A stretch of DNA of 64,000 nt, from contig LMJI01000001.1 of the NCBI GenBank assembly GCA_001429255.1, forward strand, positions 2,030,310 through 2,094,309. Direction: 5' to 3'. The notes beneath the pieces were generated by a model. That model saw only the letters and a list, made by a program, of their open reading frames with translations. It ran no database searches and was not told the DNA's origin. This document shows positions 1 through 9,242 of this stretch, piece after piece. Every line of letters begins with the position of its first letter. Within the stretch, counting starts at the first letter, position 1. The stretch comes from Cellulomonas sp. Root930. Its GTDB lineage: Bacteria; Actinomycetota; Actinomycetes; Actinomycetales; Cellulomonadaceae. Both the position numbers and the translations under genes were made by a program.

Positions 1-282
1 GAACGGAAGATTCGTCGTCGGGTCCTTACCCGCCTCGACGACGCGGAGCGCGGCCACGGCACGGGACAGCGAGTTGTCCATCCGCTCGTCGGTCTCGGCG
101 GCCTGGAGGGCGAACGCCGTGCCGCCCGCGATCATGACGGTCAGCGCGGCGAGCATCAGCACGGCGGTCAGCAGCCGTGCACGGACCGTCAGATGCGCGA
201 GGGTGCGCTGGTAGGCGGGGATGGAGCCCGTCGAGACGCCGAGGACCTCGGCGCGACCGCCGGCCCTGGCGCTGCGTGACAT
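1..282 (-). CDS. Membrane protein N-terminus, probably a sensor histidine kinase (truncated by window edge)
   Basis: The reading frame runs 94 codons from an ATG at 282 to the window edge without a stop, so only the N-terminus is present. About 34 residues with several Arg (through HLTVRARL) precede one strong hydrophobic segment at about residues 37-59. An extracytoplasmic-looking stretch follows (QAAETDERMDNSLSRAVAAL). This is the usual start of a two-component sensor kinase, but no HAMP or kinase domain is visible, so another membrane protein is possible. It lies 49 nt downstream of the ABC permease on the same strand. A -10-like CATACT ends 7 nt before the ATG, so it may have its own leaderless promoter. 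Confidence 0.55.
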   Translation of the reverse strand, partial: MSRSARAGGRAEVLGVSTGSIPAYQRTLAHLTVRARLLTAVLMLAALTVMIAGGTAFALQAAETDERMDNSLSRAVAALRVVEAGKDPTTNLPF

Positions 283-331
283 GGACGCAAGTATGTCCGG
301 CTCGCCCCGCCCCGTGCAGGCGCCTTCCGGG

Positions 332-1168
332 TCAGCCGTCGTCGCGCCGCTGCCACCGGAACGTGCGGATCCCGACCACCAGCGCCCCGACCGCCCACAC
401 GAGCAGGACGACGGCCGTCGCCCCGTGCTGCCACGAGCCGCTGACCTCCCACGCCTCGGCGCTGGGCGGCAGGAACACCGAGCGCATGCCCTGCGCCATC
501 CACTTCAGCGGGAACACCGACGCCACCTGCTGCATCCAGGTGGGCAGGTCCTGGAACACGAAGAACACCCCGGAGATGAACTGCAGGACGAGGACCACCG
601 GGGTGACCACCGCGCTCGCGGACTTCCCGCTGCGGGGGACCGACGAGAAGGCGACCCCGGCGAGCGTCCCGGCCGCCGTGCCGAGCACGAACACCCACGC
701 GAACGTGGCCCAGGCGGTCGCGGTCGTCGGCAGGGGGACGTCGAAGAGCAGCGCCGCCGCGGCCAGCAGGAGCGCGGTCTGGATCAGCGAGGTCGCCAGG
801 ACCTCCCCGGTCTTGCCCAGGAAGTACGCCGCCGGCGGCAGCGGCGTGCCGTGCAGCCGCTTGAGCCCGCCGTCGTCGCGCTCCACGGCGATCGAGATCG
901 CGAGCTGCTGGAAGCTCGAGAGCATGACGCCCGTCGCGACCATCCCGGGCAGGAAGTACTGCGCGAACGGGATCCCCGGCTCCGGGCCCACCGTCGCACC
1001 GTCCTGGCCGAACACCGTCGCGAAGATCGCGAGCATGATGATCGGGTACGCGAAGATGAAGACGACGGCGTCGCGCTCGCGGAAGAACGTCCGCACCTCG
1101 TAGCCGGTGCGGGCCAGCCCGAGGCGCAGCACGCCCGGCAGCCGGGTCCGGGTGTCGACGACGCTCAC
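332..1168 (-). CDS. ABC-2 type transporter permease
   Basis: This 278-residue protein begins with GTG and overlaps the stop of the ATPase gene by 4 nt, so the two are probably translationally coupled. It has about six hydrophobic segments. The first is around residues 36-55 (FIFAYPIIMLAIFATVFG) and the last near the C-terminus (AVVLLVWAVGALVVGI). Size, topology and the internal LKRLHGTPLPPAAYFLGK loop match ABC-2 exporter permeases of the drug/antibiotic/lipid efflux class. With the ATPase next door it should form a homodimeric half-type exporter in the cytoplasmic membrane. The substrate cannot be read from the sequence. Confidence 0.9.
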   Translation of the reverse strand: MSVVDTRTRLPGVLRLGLARTGYEVRTFFRERDAVVFIFAYPIIMLAIFATVFGQDGATVGPEPGIPFAQYFLPGMVATGVMLSSFQQLAISIAVERDDGGLKRLHGTPLPPAAYFLGKTGEVLATSLIQTALLLAAAALLFDVPLPTTATAWATFAWVFVLGTAAGTLAGVAFSSVPRSGKSASAVVTPVVLVLQFISGVFFVFQDLPTWMQQVASVFPLKWMAQGMRSVFLPPSAEAWEVSGSWQHGATAVVLLVWAVGALVVGIRTFRWQRRDDG

Positions 1169-2010
1169 GAGGTCCCCCCGTCGATCAGGCTCAGGTACAC
1201 GTCCTCCAGCGTGGGGCGCAGCACCTGCAACCCCGGGACCTCGCCGCCGAACGTCCCGGTCAGCTCGACGACCACCTGGGTGGGGGTGTCCGTGCGGACC
1301 TCGCGTGTCTGACCGTCCTGGGTCCAGCGCACCACCGCCTGCCGCGCGGTCCGGCCGCCGAGGTCCGCCGGGGTCCCCTCGGCGACCACCTGACCGTCGC
1401 GGACCACGAGCACCCGGTCGGCGAGGCGCTCGGCCTCCTCCAGGTAGTGCGTGGTGAGCAGGATGGTCGTGCCGCCGTCGGCGAGCGCCTCCACCAGGTC
1501 CCAGAACGAGCGCCGGGCCTGCGGGTCGAACCCCGTCGTCGGCTCGTCGAGGAACAGCAGCTCCGGCCTGCCGACGATGCCGAGGGCCACGTCGAGCCGT
1601 CGACGCTGCCCGCCCGACAGCTGCCGCGCACGGGTCCTCACCTTCTCCTGCAGGCCCACGGCGGCGATGACCTCGTCGGGGTCGCGCGGGTCCGGGAAGA
1701 ACCGGGCGAAGTGGTGGACGAGCTCCGCGACCGTCGCCTCGGCGAGGTCGTTGTTCGTCTGCAGCACGATGCCGAGGCGCGAGCGCCAGTCCCGGCCGCC
1801 GGTCTGCGGGTCCTGGCCGAGGACGCGCACGTCGCCGCCGTCGCGCGACCGGTAGCCCTCGAGGATCTCGACGGTCGTCGTCTTGCCGGCGCCGTTCGGG
1901 CCCAGGATGGCCACCACCTCGCCGTGCGCGACGTGCAGGTCGAGGCCGTCGACCGCCCGCTTCTCGCCGTAGGCCTTGCGCAGCCCGACGACCTCGACGG
2001 CATCCGGCAT
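1165..2010 (-). CDS. ABC transporter ATP-binding protein
   Basis: This is a 281-residue nucleotide-binding subunit. It shows Walker A GPNGAGKTT (residues 37-45), signature LSGGQ (131-135), Walker B LLFLDEP (151-157) and an H-loop His at about 188 (TTHY). The C-terminal ~70 residues are the regulatory tail common in DrrA/CcmA-type ATPases that partner ABC-2 permeases. It starts 6 nt after the aminotransferase stop and overlaps the permease by 4 nt, so the three genes form one transcription unit. The substrate is unknown. DrrAB-like drug export is the usual family annotation but is not proven here. Confidence 0.93.
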   Translation of the reverse strand: MPDAVEVVGLRKAYGEKRAVDGLDLHVAHGEVVAILGPNGAGKTTTVEILEGYRSRDGGDVRVLGQDPQTGGRDWRSRLGIVLQTNNDLAEATVAELVHHFARFFPDPRDPDEVIAAVGLQEKVRTRARQLSGGQRRRLDVALGIVGRPELLFLDEPTTGFDPQARRSFWDLVEALADGGTTILLTTHYLEEAERLADRVLVVRDGQVVAEGTPADLGGRTARQAVVRWTQDGQTREVRTDTPTQVVVELTGTFGGEVPGLQVLRPTLEDVYLSLIDGGTS

Positions 2011-2016
2011 CGCGAG

Positions 2017-3237
2017 CTACTCGGCCTCGGCGAGCAGCGACTGGATCCGGGTGACGCCCTCCGCCAGGTCGGCGTCGCTGAGCGCGTACGACAGCCGCAG
2101 GTACCCGCTCGGTCCGAACGCCTCACCCGGCACCACCGCGACCTCGGCCTGCTCGAGGATGAGCGTCGCCAGCTCGGCGGAGGTCTGCGGGGTGACCCCG
2201 CGGATCGTCCTGCCGAGCACCCCCTCGACCGACGGGTACACGTAGAACGCGCCCTCCGGGGCCGGGATCCGCACGCCGTCGATCTGCGACAGCATCTCGA
2301 CGATCGTCCGCCGGCGCCGGTCGAACGCGGTGCGCATCTGCTCGACGGCCGTGAGGTCCCCGCTCAGGGCCGTGATCGCGGCGCGCTGCGAGATGTTGGC
2401 GACGTTCGACGTGAGGTGCGACTGCAGGTTCGTCGCGGCGGTGATCACGTCGGCCGGGCCGATCATCCAGCCCACCCGCCACCCGGTCATCGCGTAGGTC
2501 TTGGCGACGCCGTTCAGCACGATCGTCGTGTCCGCGAGCTCCGGCACCACGCGCACGATCGGCGTGAACACGGCGTGGTCGTAGGTCAGGTGCTCGTAGA
2601 TCTCGTCAGTGATCACCCACACGCCGTGCTCGAGCGCCCAGCGCCCGATCGCGGCTGTCTGCTCGGGGGAGTACACCGCCCCGGTGGGGTTGGAGGGCGA
2701 GTTGAACAGCAGCACCTTGGTCTTCGGGGTGCGCGCCGCCTCGAGCTGCTCGACGGTCACCAGGTAGCCCTGGTCGACGCCGGCGAACACCTCGACCGGG
2801 ACGCCGCCCGCCAGCCGGATCGCCTCCGGGTACGTGGTCCAGTACGGCGAGGGCAGGATCACCTCGTCGCCCGGGTCCACGATCGCGGCGAACGACTGGT
2901 AGACCGCCTGCTTGCCGCCGTTGGTGACCAGCACGCTCGACGGCTTCACCGCGTAGCCGGAGTCGCGCAGCGTCTTGGTGGCGATCGCCTCGCGCAGCGC
3001 AGGCAGCCCGGCGGCCGGCGTGTACCGGTGGTTGGCCGGGTCCTGCGCGGCGGCGATCGCGGACTCGACGATGTACTCGGGCGTCGGGAAGTCGGGCTCG
3101 CCGGCGCCGAAGCCGATCACCGGACGCCCGGCGGCCTTGAGGGCCTTGGCCTTGGCGTCGACCGCCAGCGTCGCGGACTCGGCGATCGCGGCCAGTCGGG
3201 CGGACACGCGGGGGCGGGGGGAGGTGTGCTCGCTCAC
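2017..3237 (-). CDS. aspC: Pyridoxal-phosphate aminotransferase, aspartate aminotransferase family
   Basis: This is a 406-residue class I fold-type I aminotransferase. Visible motifs are [11 protein letters not shown] near residues 43-53, NPTG near 183-186, the cofactor Asp/Tyr pair in TDEIYEHL (about 211 and 214), the PLP lysine in NGVAKTYAM (about K246) and substrate Arg residues near the C-terminus. It most likely interconverts aspartate/oxaloacetate with glutamate/2-oxoglutarate. Narrow specificity, including prephenate or aromatic substrates, cannot be settled. I chose the GTG at 3237 because a -10-like CACTAT ends exactly 7 nt upstream, which suggests a leaderless transcript. An ATG 9 nt further out (3246) is the alternative. 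Confidence 0.92.
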   Translation of the reverse strand: MSEHTSPRPRVSARLAAIAESATLAVDAKAKALKAAGRPVIGFGAGEPDFPTPEYIVESAIAAAQDPANHRYTPAAGLPALREAIATKTLRDSGYAVKPSSVLVTNGGKQAVYQSFAAIVDPGDEVILPSPYWTTYPEAIRLAGGVPVEVFAGVDQGYLVTVEQLEAARTPKTKVLLFNSPSNPTGAVYSPEQTAAIGRWALEHGVWVITDEIYEHLTYDHAVFTPIVRVVPELADTTIVLNGVAKTYAMTGWRVGWMIGPADVITAATNLQSHLTSNVANISQRAAITALSGDLTAVEQMRTAFDRRRRTIVEMLSQIDGVRIPAPEGAFYVYPSVEGVLGRTIRGVTPQTSAELATLILEQAEVAVVPGEAFGPSGYLRLSYALSDADLAEGVTRIQSLLAEAE

Positions 3238-3308
3238 GGGGCCCATAGTGGCAGAGGTCACGCTCGCTCGTGCCCGCCATTTCGCACCTCCGGCGGGCAT
3301 CGGGACGG

Positions 3309-3338
3309 TTCGACCCACGGGCCCTCGTCGCGTACAGT
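3309..3338 (+). promoter_or_regulatory. Candidate promoter for tRNA-Trp/secE
   Basis: A TTCGAC hexamer (3309-3314) and TACAGT (3333-3338) are separated by 18 bp. This is a good match to a housekeeping actinobacterial promoter. It sits about 140 bp upstream of tRNA-Trp in the divergent gap after the aminotransferase start. Confidence 0.5.
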
Positions 3339-3476
3339 GGACCCCCGGCGGTTGACGTCCGCCATGATGAGCCGTGCCCCGGAGGTCTCCGGGAGCCTGT
3401 GCGGAGCCCCTGCGGGTGGTGTCCGTCGGTGCGCGCCTACGGGCGGACGGATCGTCGTGGAGGCCCAGGCCGCCGT

Positions 3477-3549
3477 AGGGCAGTGGCGCAATTGGTAGCG
3501 CAGCGGTCTCCAAAACCGCAGGTTGCAGGTTCGAGTCCTGTCTGCCCTG
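3477..3549 (+). tRNA. trpT: tRNA-Trp (CCA anticodon)
   Basis: All four arms fold. The acceptor pairs AGGGCAG (3477-3483) with CTGCCCT (3542-3548), with discriminator G3549. The D stem is GCGC/GCGC. The anticodon stem is GCGGT/ACCGC with loop CTCCAAA, giving anticodon CCA. The T stem is GCAGG/CCTGT with loop TTCGAGT. The 3' CCA is not encoded. A tRNA-Trp directly upstream of secE is the standard actinobacterial arrangement. Confidence 0.97.
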
Positions 3550-3690
3550 CGCACGCGTCTGGTCCTCCGGGTTCGCCCGGGGGTCCGGGAGGCGAGCAGG
3601 ACCGCCGGTCGGTCCGGCGCGACGCGTCGGCCCGTCCGTCCGTCAGGTTCCGCACGGAGCCTGACCACACACGAGACGTAGGGGTCAGAC

Positions 3691-3984
3691 GTGAGCGAAA
3701 CAGCACCGGCTGCGGCGTCCGACGCCGAGGGTTCGGCGGCGCGCCCGTCGGCACCCAAGGCTGCCGGTAAGGGTTCGTCGCAGTCTCGTGGCGGACTGTT
3801 CGCCCGCATCGCGCTCTTCGTCCGCCAGGTCGTCGCGGAGCTGAAGAAGGTCGTCCGGCCCACGCGGTCGGAGCTGATCACCTACACGAGCGTCGTCCTG
3901 GTGTTCGTCGCGGTGGTCATGGCATTCGTCACCGTGGTCGACCTGGGCATCGGCAAGCTCACGTTCTGGGTCTTCGGAGGCTGA
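3691..3984 (+). CDS. secE: Preprotein translocase subunit SecE
   Basis: This is a 97-residue single-span subunit of the SecYEG channel. The N-terminal half is a polar Ala/Ser-rich extension. The conserved amphipathic helix ([20 protein letters not shown], about residues 48-67) follows, then one membrane segment (about 69-90) and a very short tail. It begins with GTG after a GTAGGGG ribosome-binding site. It is followed by nusG, matching the conserved secE-nusG-rplK-rplA order. Its partner secY is at 38132-39427. Confidence 0.96.
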   Translation: MSETAPAAASDAEGSAARPSAPKAAGKGSSQSRGGLFARIALFVRQVVAELKKVVRPTRSELITYTSVVLVFVAVVMAFVTVVDLGIGKLTFWVFGG

Positions 3985-4091
3985 CAGCCCCTCGGGGCCA
4001 GCCCCGACAGTCAGGCAGTCGCCCCACCCGGGTGGAGCACTCATCGCCCCGGTCCGCCGGGGCGCACACGCAGGAGAAAGCAGGTTCGCAC

Positions 4092-4916
4092 GTGTCGCAG
4101 GAGTCGCAGGAGCCCACCACGGGCGCCGAGGCGGAGCTCGAGGACGCCATCGCGTCGGTCGAGGCCGTCGAGTCGTCGGCTGTCGAGGACGCCTCAGCCG
4201 AGGATGTCAGCGCCGACGCCACCGAGAGCGACGAGCCGGCCGACGAGGGTGCCGAGCCTGCCGCCGACGAGGTCACCGAGGAGTCCGACGAGGCCGAGGA
4301 AGAGCCCGACGTCGAGGAGGACCCGGTCGCCGCGTTCAAGGCGCAGCTCCGCAGCCAGCTGGGTGACTGGTACGTCATCCACTCCTACGCCGGCTACGAG
4401 AACCGCGTGAAGGCGAACCTCGAGAACCGTCGCCAGAGCCTGAACATGGAGGACTTCATCTACGCGGTGGAGGTCCCCATGGAGGAGGTCGTGGAGATCA
4501 AGAACGCGCAGCGCAAGGTCGTCAAGCGCGTCCGGATCCCCGGCTACGTCCTCGTCCGCATGGACCTCACCGACGAGTCGTGGGGCGCCGTCCGGCACAC
4601 GCCGGGCGTCACCGGCTTCGTCGGCCACACGCACCAGCCCGTCCCGCTGACGCTGGACGAGGTCTTCTCGATGCTCGCGCCGTCGCTGGAGCCCAAGCAG
4701 GCGACCACCGCTGCCGGCGCCGCCAAGGCCGCCTCCCAGATCAAGGTCGACTTCACCGTCGGCGAGTCGGTCACCGTCACGGACGGCCCGTTCGACACGC
4801 TGCCGGCCACGATCTCCGAGATCAACGCCGAGAGCCAGAAGCTCAAGGTGCTCGTCTCCATCTTCGGCCGGGAGACCCCGGTCGAGCTGTCCTTCAGCCA
4901 GGTCGCCAAGATCTGA
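4092..4916 (+). CDS. nusG: Transcription termination/antitermination factor NusG
   Basis: This is a 274-residue NusG, much longer than the roughly 180-residue E. coli protein. The first ~90 residues form a very acidic Glu/Asp/Ser/Ala extension, a common actinobacterial feature. The NGN domain follows (starts near [17 protein letters not shown]), then the C-terminal KOW domain ([21 protein letters not shown]). It binds RNA polymerase and, through KOW, Rho or ribosomal S10. I chose the GTG at 4092 because CAGGAGAAAG lies 11-20 nt upstream. An in-frame start 60 nt earlier (4032) has no such site. Confidence 0.96.
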   Translation: MSQESQEPTTGAEAELEDAIASVEAVESSAVEDASAEDVSADATESDEPADEGAEPAADEVTEESDEAEEEPDVEEDPVAAFKAQLRSQLGDWYVIHSYAGYENRVKANLENRRQSLNMEDFIYAVEVPMEEVVEIKNAQRKVVKRVRIPGYVLVRMDLTDESWGAVRHTPGVTGFVGHTHQPVPLTLDEVFSMLAPSLEPKQATTAAGAAKAASQIKVDFTVGESVTVTDGPFDTLPATISEINAESQKLKVLVSIFGRETPVELSFSQVAKI

Positions 4917-4998
4917 CTGAGCTTCCTCGCGCTGCGAGGCGGCACTGCAACCGGGTCATCGCCCACGGCGTCGGCCCACGACACGAACGGAAGCAGCT

Positions 4999-5430
4999 AT
5001 GCCCCCGAAGAAGAAGGTCACCGGCCTGATCAAGCTCCAGATCAAGGCCGGCGCCGCCACCCCAGCGCCGCCGATCGGTCCGGCGCTGGGTCAGCACGGC
5101 GTCAACATCATGGAGTTCTGCAAGGCGTACAACGCGGCCACCGAGGCGCAGCGCGGCAACGTCATCCCCGTGGAGATCACGGTGTACGAGGACCGCTCGT
5201 TCACCTTCATCACGAAGACGCCGCCGGCCGCCGAGCTGATCAAGAAGGCCGCCGGTGTGGCCAAGGGTTCCCCGACCCCGCACACCGTCAAGGTCGCCAC
5301 GCTCACCAAGGCCCAGATCACCGAGATCGCGAGCACCAAGCTCGAGGACCTCAACGCCAACGACCTGGCCGCGGCCGAGAAGATCATCGCGGGCACCGCT
5401 CGGTCGATGGGTATCACCGTCCAGGGCTGA
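4999..5430 (+). CDS. rplK: 50S ribosomal protein L11
   Basis: At 143 residues it has the standard length. The N-terminal domain has the Pro-rich stretch [20 protein letters not shown], where thiostrepton and stringent-response interactions occur in the family. The C-terminal domain binds 23S rRNA at the GTPase centre. It lies 82 nt after nusG. That gap contains a small hairpin (CCTCGC/GCGAGG, 4925-4939). It is followed by rplA, the usual pair. Confidence 0.98.
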   Translation: MPPKKKVTGLIKLQIKAGAATPAPPIGPALGQHGVNIMEFCKAYNAATEAQRGNVIPVEITVYEDRSFTFITKTPPAAELIKKAAGVAKGSPTPHTVKVATLTKAQITEIASTKLEDLNANDLAAAEKIIAGTARSMGITVQG

Positions 5431-5501
5431 TCCAGCCCACCCAGTGGCAGGGCCGTGTGCGGCCCGCAGACCACGACTGCTGATCAAGGAGAACCAAGCA
5501 G

Positions 5502-6218
5502 ATGGCTAAGCACAGCAAGGCGTACCGCGCCGCGGTCGAGAAGATCGAGGAGGGGCACCTCTACACCCCCCTCGAGGCTGTCCGGCTCGCGCAGACGACC
5601 GCCACCACCAAGTACGACTCGACCGTCGAGGTGGCCTTCCGCCTCGGTGTCGACCCGCGCAAGGCGGACCAGATGGTCCGCGGCACGGTCAACCTGCCCC
5701 ACGGCACCGGCAAGACGGCCCGCGTCATCGTGTTCGCCACCGGCGAGCGCGCTGAGCAGGCCCGCGCCGCGGGTGCCGACGAGGTCGGTGGCGACGAGCT
5801 CATCGACAAGGTCGCGGCCGGCTGGACCGACTTCGACTCCGCCGTCGCGACGCCCGACCTCATGGGCAAGGTCGGTCGACTGGGCAAGGTCCTGGGCCCG
5901 CGTGGTCTCATGCCGAACCCGAAGACCGGCACCGTGACGATGGACGTGGCCAAGGCCGTGTCCGACATCAAGGGCGGCAAGATCGAGTTCCGCGTGGACC
6001 GTCACGCGAACCTGCACTTCATCATCGGCAAGGTCTCGTTCAGCGACACCGCGCTGGTGGAGAACTACGCAGCCGCGCTCGACGAGATCCTGCGTCTGAA
6101 GCCGTCCGCGTCGAAGGGCCGCTACATCGCGAAGGCGACCTTCTCGACGACGAACGGCCCCGGCATCCTCGTCGACCAGAACAAGACGCGGAACCTGCTC
6201 GAGGACGACGCCGCCTGA
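5502..6218 (+). CDS. rplA: 50S ribosomal protein L1
   Basis: This 238-residue protein has the L1 hallmark [16 protein letters not shown] near residues 128-143. It forms the mobile stalk at the E site, and in many bacteria it represses its own rplK-rplA message. It begins with ATG after AGGAGAACC and is the last gene before the 6233-6273 terminator. Confidence 0.98.
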   Translation: MAKHSKAYRAAVEKIEEGHLYTPLEAVRLAQTTATTKYDSTVEVAFRLGVDPRKADQMVRGTVNLPHGTGKTARVIVFATGERAEQARAAGADEVGGDELIDKVAAGWTDFDSAVATPDLMGKVGRLGKVLGPRGLMPNPKTGTVTMDVAKAVSDIKGGKIEFRVDRHANLHFIIGKVSFSDTALVENYAAALDEILRLKPSASKGRYIAKATFSTTNGPGILVDQNKTRNLLEDDAA

Positions 6219-6232
6219 CGGTAGCTCCAGCA

Positions 6233-6273
6233 CGACGAAGGCCCGGTCCCCCCTGCGGACCGGGCCTTCGTCG
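6233..6273 (+). terminator. Strong hairpin terminator after rplA
   Basis: A perfect 17-bp stem pairs 6233-6249 (CGACGAAGGCCCGGTCC) with 6257-6273 around a 7-nt loop. The U-run is weak (TCGTT), as is usual in GC-rich actinobacteria. It separates the rplK-rplA unit from the convergent gene at 6324 and may work in both directions. Confidence 0.85.
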
Positions 6274-6323
6274 TTCCCGGCACCAACCCGTGCAGCGCAC
6301 GCGCGCTCCCGGACCGGTCCGGG

Positions 6324-7304
6324 TCAGCGCGCGCGCCGGGCCGCACCCGGTCGAGCTGCCCCGACCAGCTCGAGCGGCCGGGTCCACAGGCCGGAGAGCC
6401 AGCTGAGCTCGTCGTCCGTCGGCTCGGCGGCGACGGCGAGCTGCGCGCTCCACTCGACCGCGGTGCCGACCGTCCGGGCGACCGCCATCGAGCGTGTCGG
6501 TGTCGCGTCCCCGCCGAGGCTGCGGTACTCCGTGAGGAACATCGCCACCGGGTCCAGCCCCCAGGCCGGGTCGAGGACCGGGCCGAGCGCGATGGCGACC
6601 CAGTCGAGCGCCGTGGCCACGTCCCACCGCGGGTCGCCGCACCCGGCGGAGCGGTGGTCGTGACCCGGGGCCGCGCCGTCCGGCTCCGTGACGCCGCCGA
6701 GGAGCACCGCGCGCACGGCCCCGCGCACCCGGGTCACGGCCACGTCGTCGCCCGTCGGCTCGCCGTGGATCCACTGCGCGGTCGTCCACGCCGATCGGGC
6801 CTCCGCAAGAGCACGCCCGATCGCGGGATGGGCCCGCACCGCCCAGACCGGTCCCGCCTGCACCGGGAGCTCGTCGAGCCAGTCCGGCAGCGGCGCGTCG
6901 AGCACCCAGGGCAGGTCGGCGGTCGGCGTGAGCGCCGTGAGAGGCGTGCGGTGCAGTCGCACCAGGGCTGCCGCCCACGCCGAGAGGACGGCTGTCAGCT
7001 CCGCGCGCAGGACCGGGGCCGGCCCGTGCTCGTGGAACCGGCCGACGAGGTCCTCGAGCTCCCGCACCAGCGGTCGACCGTCCGGCTCGGGCACCAGCGC
7101 GGTCCCCCCACCGCGCTGGTGCCGAGCCGGGTGTGCGGGGACCGTCGCGTGCCCCGGGTCCGGGACCAGCGCGACGACCTCCGGCGACGGACCGGCCGCC
7201 GTGTGGCGCCCGACCCGCGGACGCAGCGCGACGACGCGTGCGGAGGGACTGCGGTCGACCGCTGTGCGGTCACGGCCGGCCGTGCTCTCCACGTCGACGG
7301 ACAT
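6324..7304 (-). CDS. Degenerate aminoglycoside-phosphotransferase-like (kinase-fold) protein
   Basis: This is a 326-residue protein without signal peptide or membrane segment. Its C-terminal half resembles the APH/choline-kinase catalytic lobe. IHGEPTGDDVAV (about residues 179-190) sits where the family has HGDxxxxN. GCGDPRWDVATALDW (about 221-235) resembles the DP..DLA motif after the second metal Asp. The expected catalytic Asp is Glu (E182) and the Asn is Asp. The N-terminal ATP-binding lobe is not recognisable, so it may bind rather than phosphorylate. It lies 42 nt downstream of the protease gene with a good AGAGAGGAAGG site and is probably co-transcribed. The family call is tentative. 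Confidence 0.4.
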   Translation of the reverse strand: MSVDVESTAGRDRTAVDRSPSARVVALRPRVGRHTAAGPSPEVVALVPDPGHATVPAHPARHQRGGGTALVPEPDGRPLVRELEDLVGRFHEHGPAPVLRAELTAVLSAWAAALVRLHRTPLTALTPTADLPWVLDAPLPDWLDELPVQAGPVWAVRAHPAIGRALAEARSAWTTAQWIHGEPTGDDVAVTRVRGAVRAVLLGGVTEPDGAAPGHDHRSAGCGDPRWDVATALDWVAIALGPVLDPAWGLDPVAMFLTEYRSLGGDATPTRSMAVARTVGTAVEWSAQLAVAAEPTDDELSWLSGLWTRPLELVGAARPGAARRAR

Positions 7305-7346
7305 CGCGCTGCCTTCCTCTCTGTTGCCTCGAGCTCGGGTGCTGGG

Positions 7347-9143
7347 TCAGCGGGCCCGGCCGCGGACGATGGCCGTGACGTAGCCCGCCCAGAACGCCTC
7401 GCGCAGCCGGAGCGACGCGTAGGCCCGTGCGCGGGCACCGGCGGCACCGCCGGGGCCAGCTGCCTGGGTGTGGGCCTCGGTGAACGGTTCGGTGAAGGGC
7501 TCGGTGAACGGCTCGGTGAACGGCTCCGTAAAGGGCTCGGTGAACGGGTTGGCCCCGAACGCCTCGGTGAACGGCTCCGTGAACGGCTCCGTGAACGGTT
7601 CGGTGAACGGCTCCGTGAACGGTTCCGTGAACGGTTCGGTGAAGGGCTCGGTGAACGGGTTGGCGCCGAACGCCTCGGTGAAGGGTTCCGTGAACGGTTC
7701 GGTGAACGGTTCGGTGAACGGCTCCGTGAAGGGCTCCGTGAACGGTTCGGTGAAGGGCTCGGTGAACGGGTTGGCCCCGAGGGCCTCGGTGAAGGGTTCC
7801 GTGAACGGTTCGGTGAACGGTTCGGTGAACGGTTCCGTGAACGGCTCCGTGAACGGCTCCGTGAACGGCTCCGTGAACGGTTCCGTGAACGGTTCGGTGA
7901 ACGGCTGGGCGTCCGCGCCGGCTGTCGCGGCCGACTGGGCGGAGGCCGCTGCGCCCGGCTGAGCCGGGGCCGCCACGGGACGCCCGGTGGCGCCGTTGCC
8001 GCTCGTCGCCGTGCCGCGTGCCGCAGCAGGGCGCCGACGGGGACGGCGACGGCCGAACGCCGCCTCGATCGGCGGGAACAGCGACGGAGCCCCGGTCGGC
8101 CGCGCAGCACGCGACCGTGCCCCCCGGCGTCCCGCGAGGGCGCGCGCCGCGGTCGGGGTCAGGACGTCGACACCCAGCGTGCCCAGCACGGCACCGATCG
8201 GGTTCGCCACGGAGAACGAGCCGTCGTCCTCGCCCGCCCAGAGCAGGCCCACCACCCGTCCGTCCTCGGTGACGATCGCCGAGCCGGAGTCGCCCTCGGC
8301 CGAGAAGGCGGCGACGCCCTCGGCGGGCTCGATGCGGATCTGGTCGCGCAGGGTCTTCCACCCGATGCCGGGACCGAAGTCGACGGAGGTCGTGTAGTCG
8401 GTCGAGGTGATCGTGCCGCTGGTCAGCCCCGTGGTCCGGCCGGTCTTGCGGACGGCTGACCCCTCGGTGGCCGGCTCGGACCCGGTCACGGGTCCGATCC
8501 CGACGATGCCGGGCACCCAGGGTGCGCCAGGCGCCAGCGCGACGACGGCCGCGTCGATGTGGTCGGTCAGCGCGCCACGCACGAGGGCGCCGACGCGGTC
8601 CGAGCGGGGGTTCCCACCGTCGGCGAGCGCCGGCTGGATCCAGGTGCTCGCCACGTCCTCGAGCCCGTCGCCCGCAGCGACGTGCCAGTTCGTCAGCCCG
8701 AACGTCTGGCCGGTGTGCCGCTCGTACACCAGCACGCCGAGCGTGCCGTTGACCGACCGCAGCTGGGCCGTGCCGTCGACGGGGATCGTCACCGGGGCGG
8801 CCGGTCCGATGCTGATGCCGCCGGCCAGGGGACGGACGCGCTTGCTCGCCGGGGTGGGCTCCGAGCTGGACAAGAGACGCACGCGGTGCTCGACGACGTC
8901 CGTGGGGATGCCGTCGATCTCGCTGGGGATGCGCTCGCTGTCGGGCAGCTCGCCCGCGGCACGCTTGCGCTCGACGTGGACCACGATCGCCTGCCGGCCG
9001 GTGGGCGACCCGTCCGACCACTTCTCGCCGATGTCGACCCCCACCACGCCGGGCCGGGCGATGAGCGCGTCCTCCACGGTGCGCTTCGTCGTACGGATCT
9101 GCTCGCGGGTGTACGGGTCGGGTGTGGGGTCCTGCTCAGTCAT
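7347..9143 (-). CDS. Trypsin-like serine protease with C-terminal PFTE tetrapeptide repeats
   Basis: This is a 598-residue protein. Residues 1-90 form a small alpha/beta-looking domain ([13 protein letters not shown]...AIVVHVERK). Residues 105-330 are a chymotrypsin/trypsin-fold protease with a full triad: His154 ([10 protein letters not shown]), Asp197 ([10 protein letters not shown]) and Ser286 ([11 protein letters not shown]). A Pro/Ala/Arg-rich linker follows. Residues 414-556 are 32 PFTE units in four blocks, ending in a short Arg-rich tail. No signal peptide is seen, so it appears cytoplasmic. The ATG follows a GAGGAG site. It is divergent from the sigma/CHAT operon and upstream of the kinase-like gene. 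The protease call is firm; the role of the repeats is unknown. Confidence 0.88.
   Translation of the reverse strand: MTEQDPTPDPYTREQIRTTKRTVEDALIARPGVVGVDIGEKWSDGSPTGRQAIVVHVERKRAAGELPDSERIPSEIDGIPTDVVEHRVRLLSSSEPTPASKRVRPLAGGISIGPAAPVTIPVDGTAQLRSVNGTLGVLVYERHTGQTFGLTNWHVAAGDGLEDVASTWIQPALADGGNPRSDRVGALVRGALTDHIDAAVVALAPGAPWVPGIVGIGPVTGSEPATEGSAVRKTGRTTGLTSGTITSTDYTTSVDFGPGIGWKTLRDQIRIEPAEGVAAFSAEGDSGSAIVTEDGRVVGLLWAGEDDGSFSVANPIGAVLGTLGVDVLTPTAARALAGRRGARSRAARPTGAPSLFPPIEAAFGRRRPRRRPAAARGTATSGNGATGRPVAAPAQPGAAASAQSAATAGADAQPFTEPFTEPFTEPFTEPFTEPFTEPFTEPFTEPFTEPFTEALGANPFTEPFTEPFTEPFTEPFTEPFTEPFTEPFTEAFGANPFTEPFTEPFTEPFTEPFTEPFTEPFTEPFTEAFGANPFTEPFTEPFTEPFTEPFTEPFTEAHTQAAGPGGAAGARARAYASLRLREAFWAGYVTAIVRGRAR
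7476..7904 (-). repeat. 12-bp tandem repeat coding for 32 PFTE units in four blocks
   Basis: This stretch has 32 copies of a 12-nt unit (plus-strand form TTCGGTGAACGG, with synonymous changes) and three 15-nt spacers. In protein order the blocks contain 10, 8, 8 and 6 PFTE units, separated by ALGAN, AFGAN and AFGAN. Unit length is a multiple of three, so gain or loss of units keeps the frame. Variation between units is almost all synonymous, which points to selection on the peptide. Confidence 0.97.
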
Positions 9144-9195
9144 GTCGCGCGTCTCCTCAACCGGTCGGGTGCTCGTCAGGAGCGGGTGAAGTCAG

Positions 9196-9242
9196 GCCAG
9201 ATACATCCGCCAGGAAGGAACACTCCCAGAGATGTATCTGGC
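9196..9242. promoter_or_regulatory. Perfect 12-bp inverted repeat in the divergent protease/sigma control region
   Basis: GCCAGATACATC (9196-9207) and GATGTATCTGGC (9231-9242) are perfect inverted copies separated by 23 bp. Their centres are 35 bp apart. They are AT-rich for this genome and lie 53 bp upstream of the protease ATG and about 195 bp upstream of the sigma-factor ATG. A pair of operator half-sites is likely. A terminator is less likely because the loop is long and no U-run follows. Confidence 0.6.

Noticed and set aside
7476..7904. CRISPR array
   Set aside because: The 12-bp units are directly contiguous and coding, with no unique spacers and no cas genes nearby.
7468..7962. Plus-strand open frame giving SVNGSVKG repeats
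   Set aside because: It is the reverse reading of the PFTE repeat DNA. It has no ribosome-binding site and is fully inside the protease gene.
9196..9242. Terminator hairpin
   Set aside because: The loop is 23 nt, there is no U-run, and it lies between divergent rather than convergent genes.
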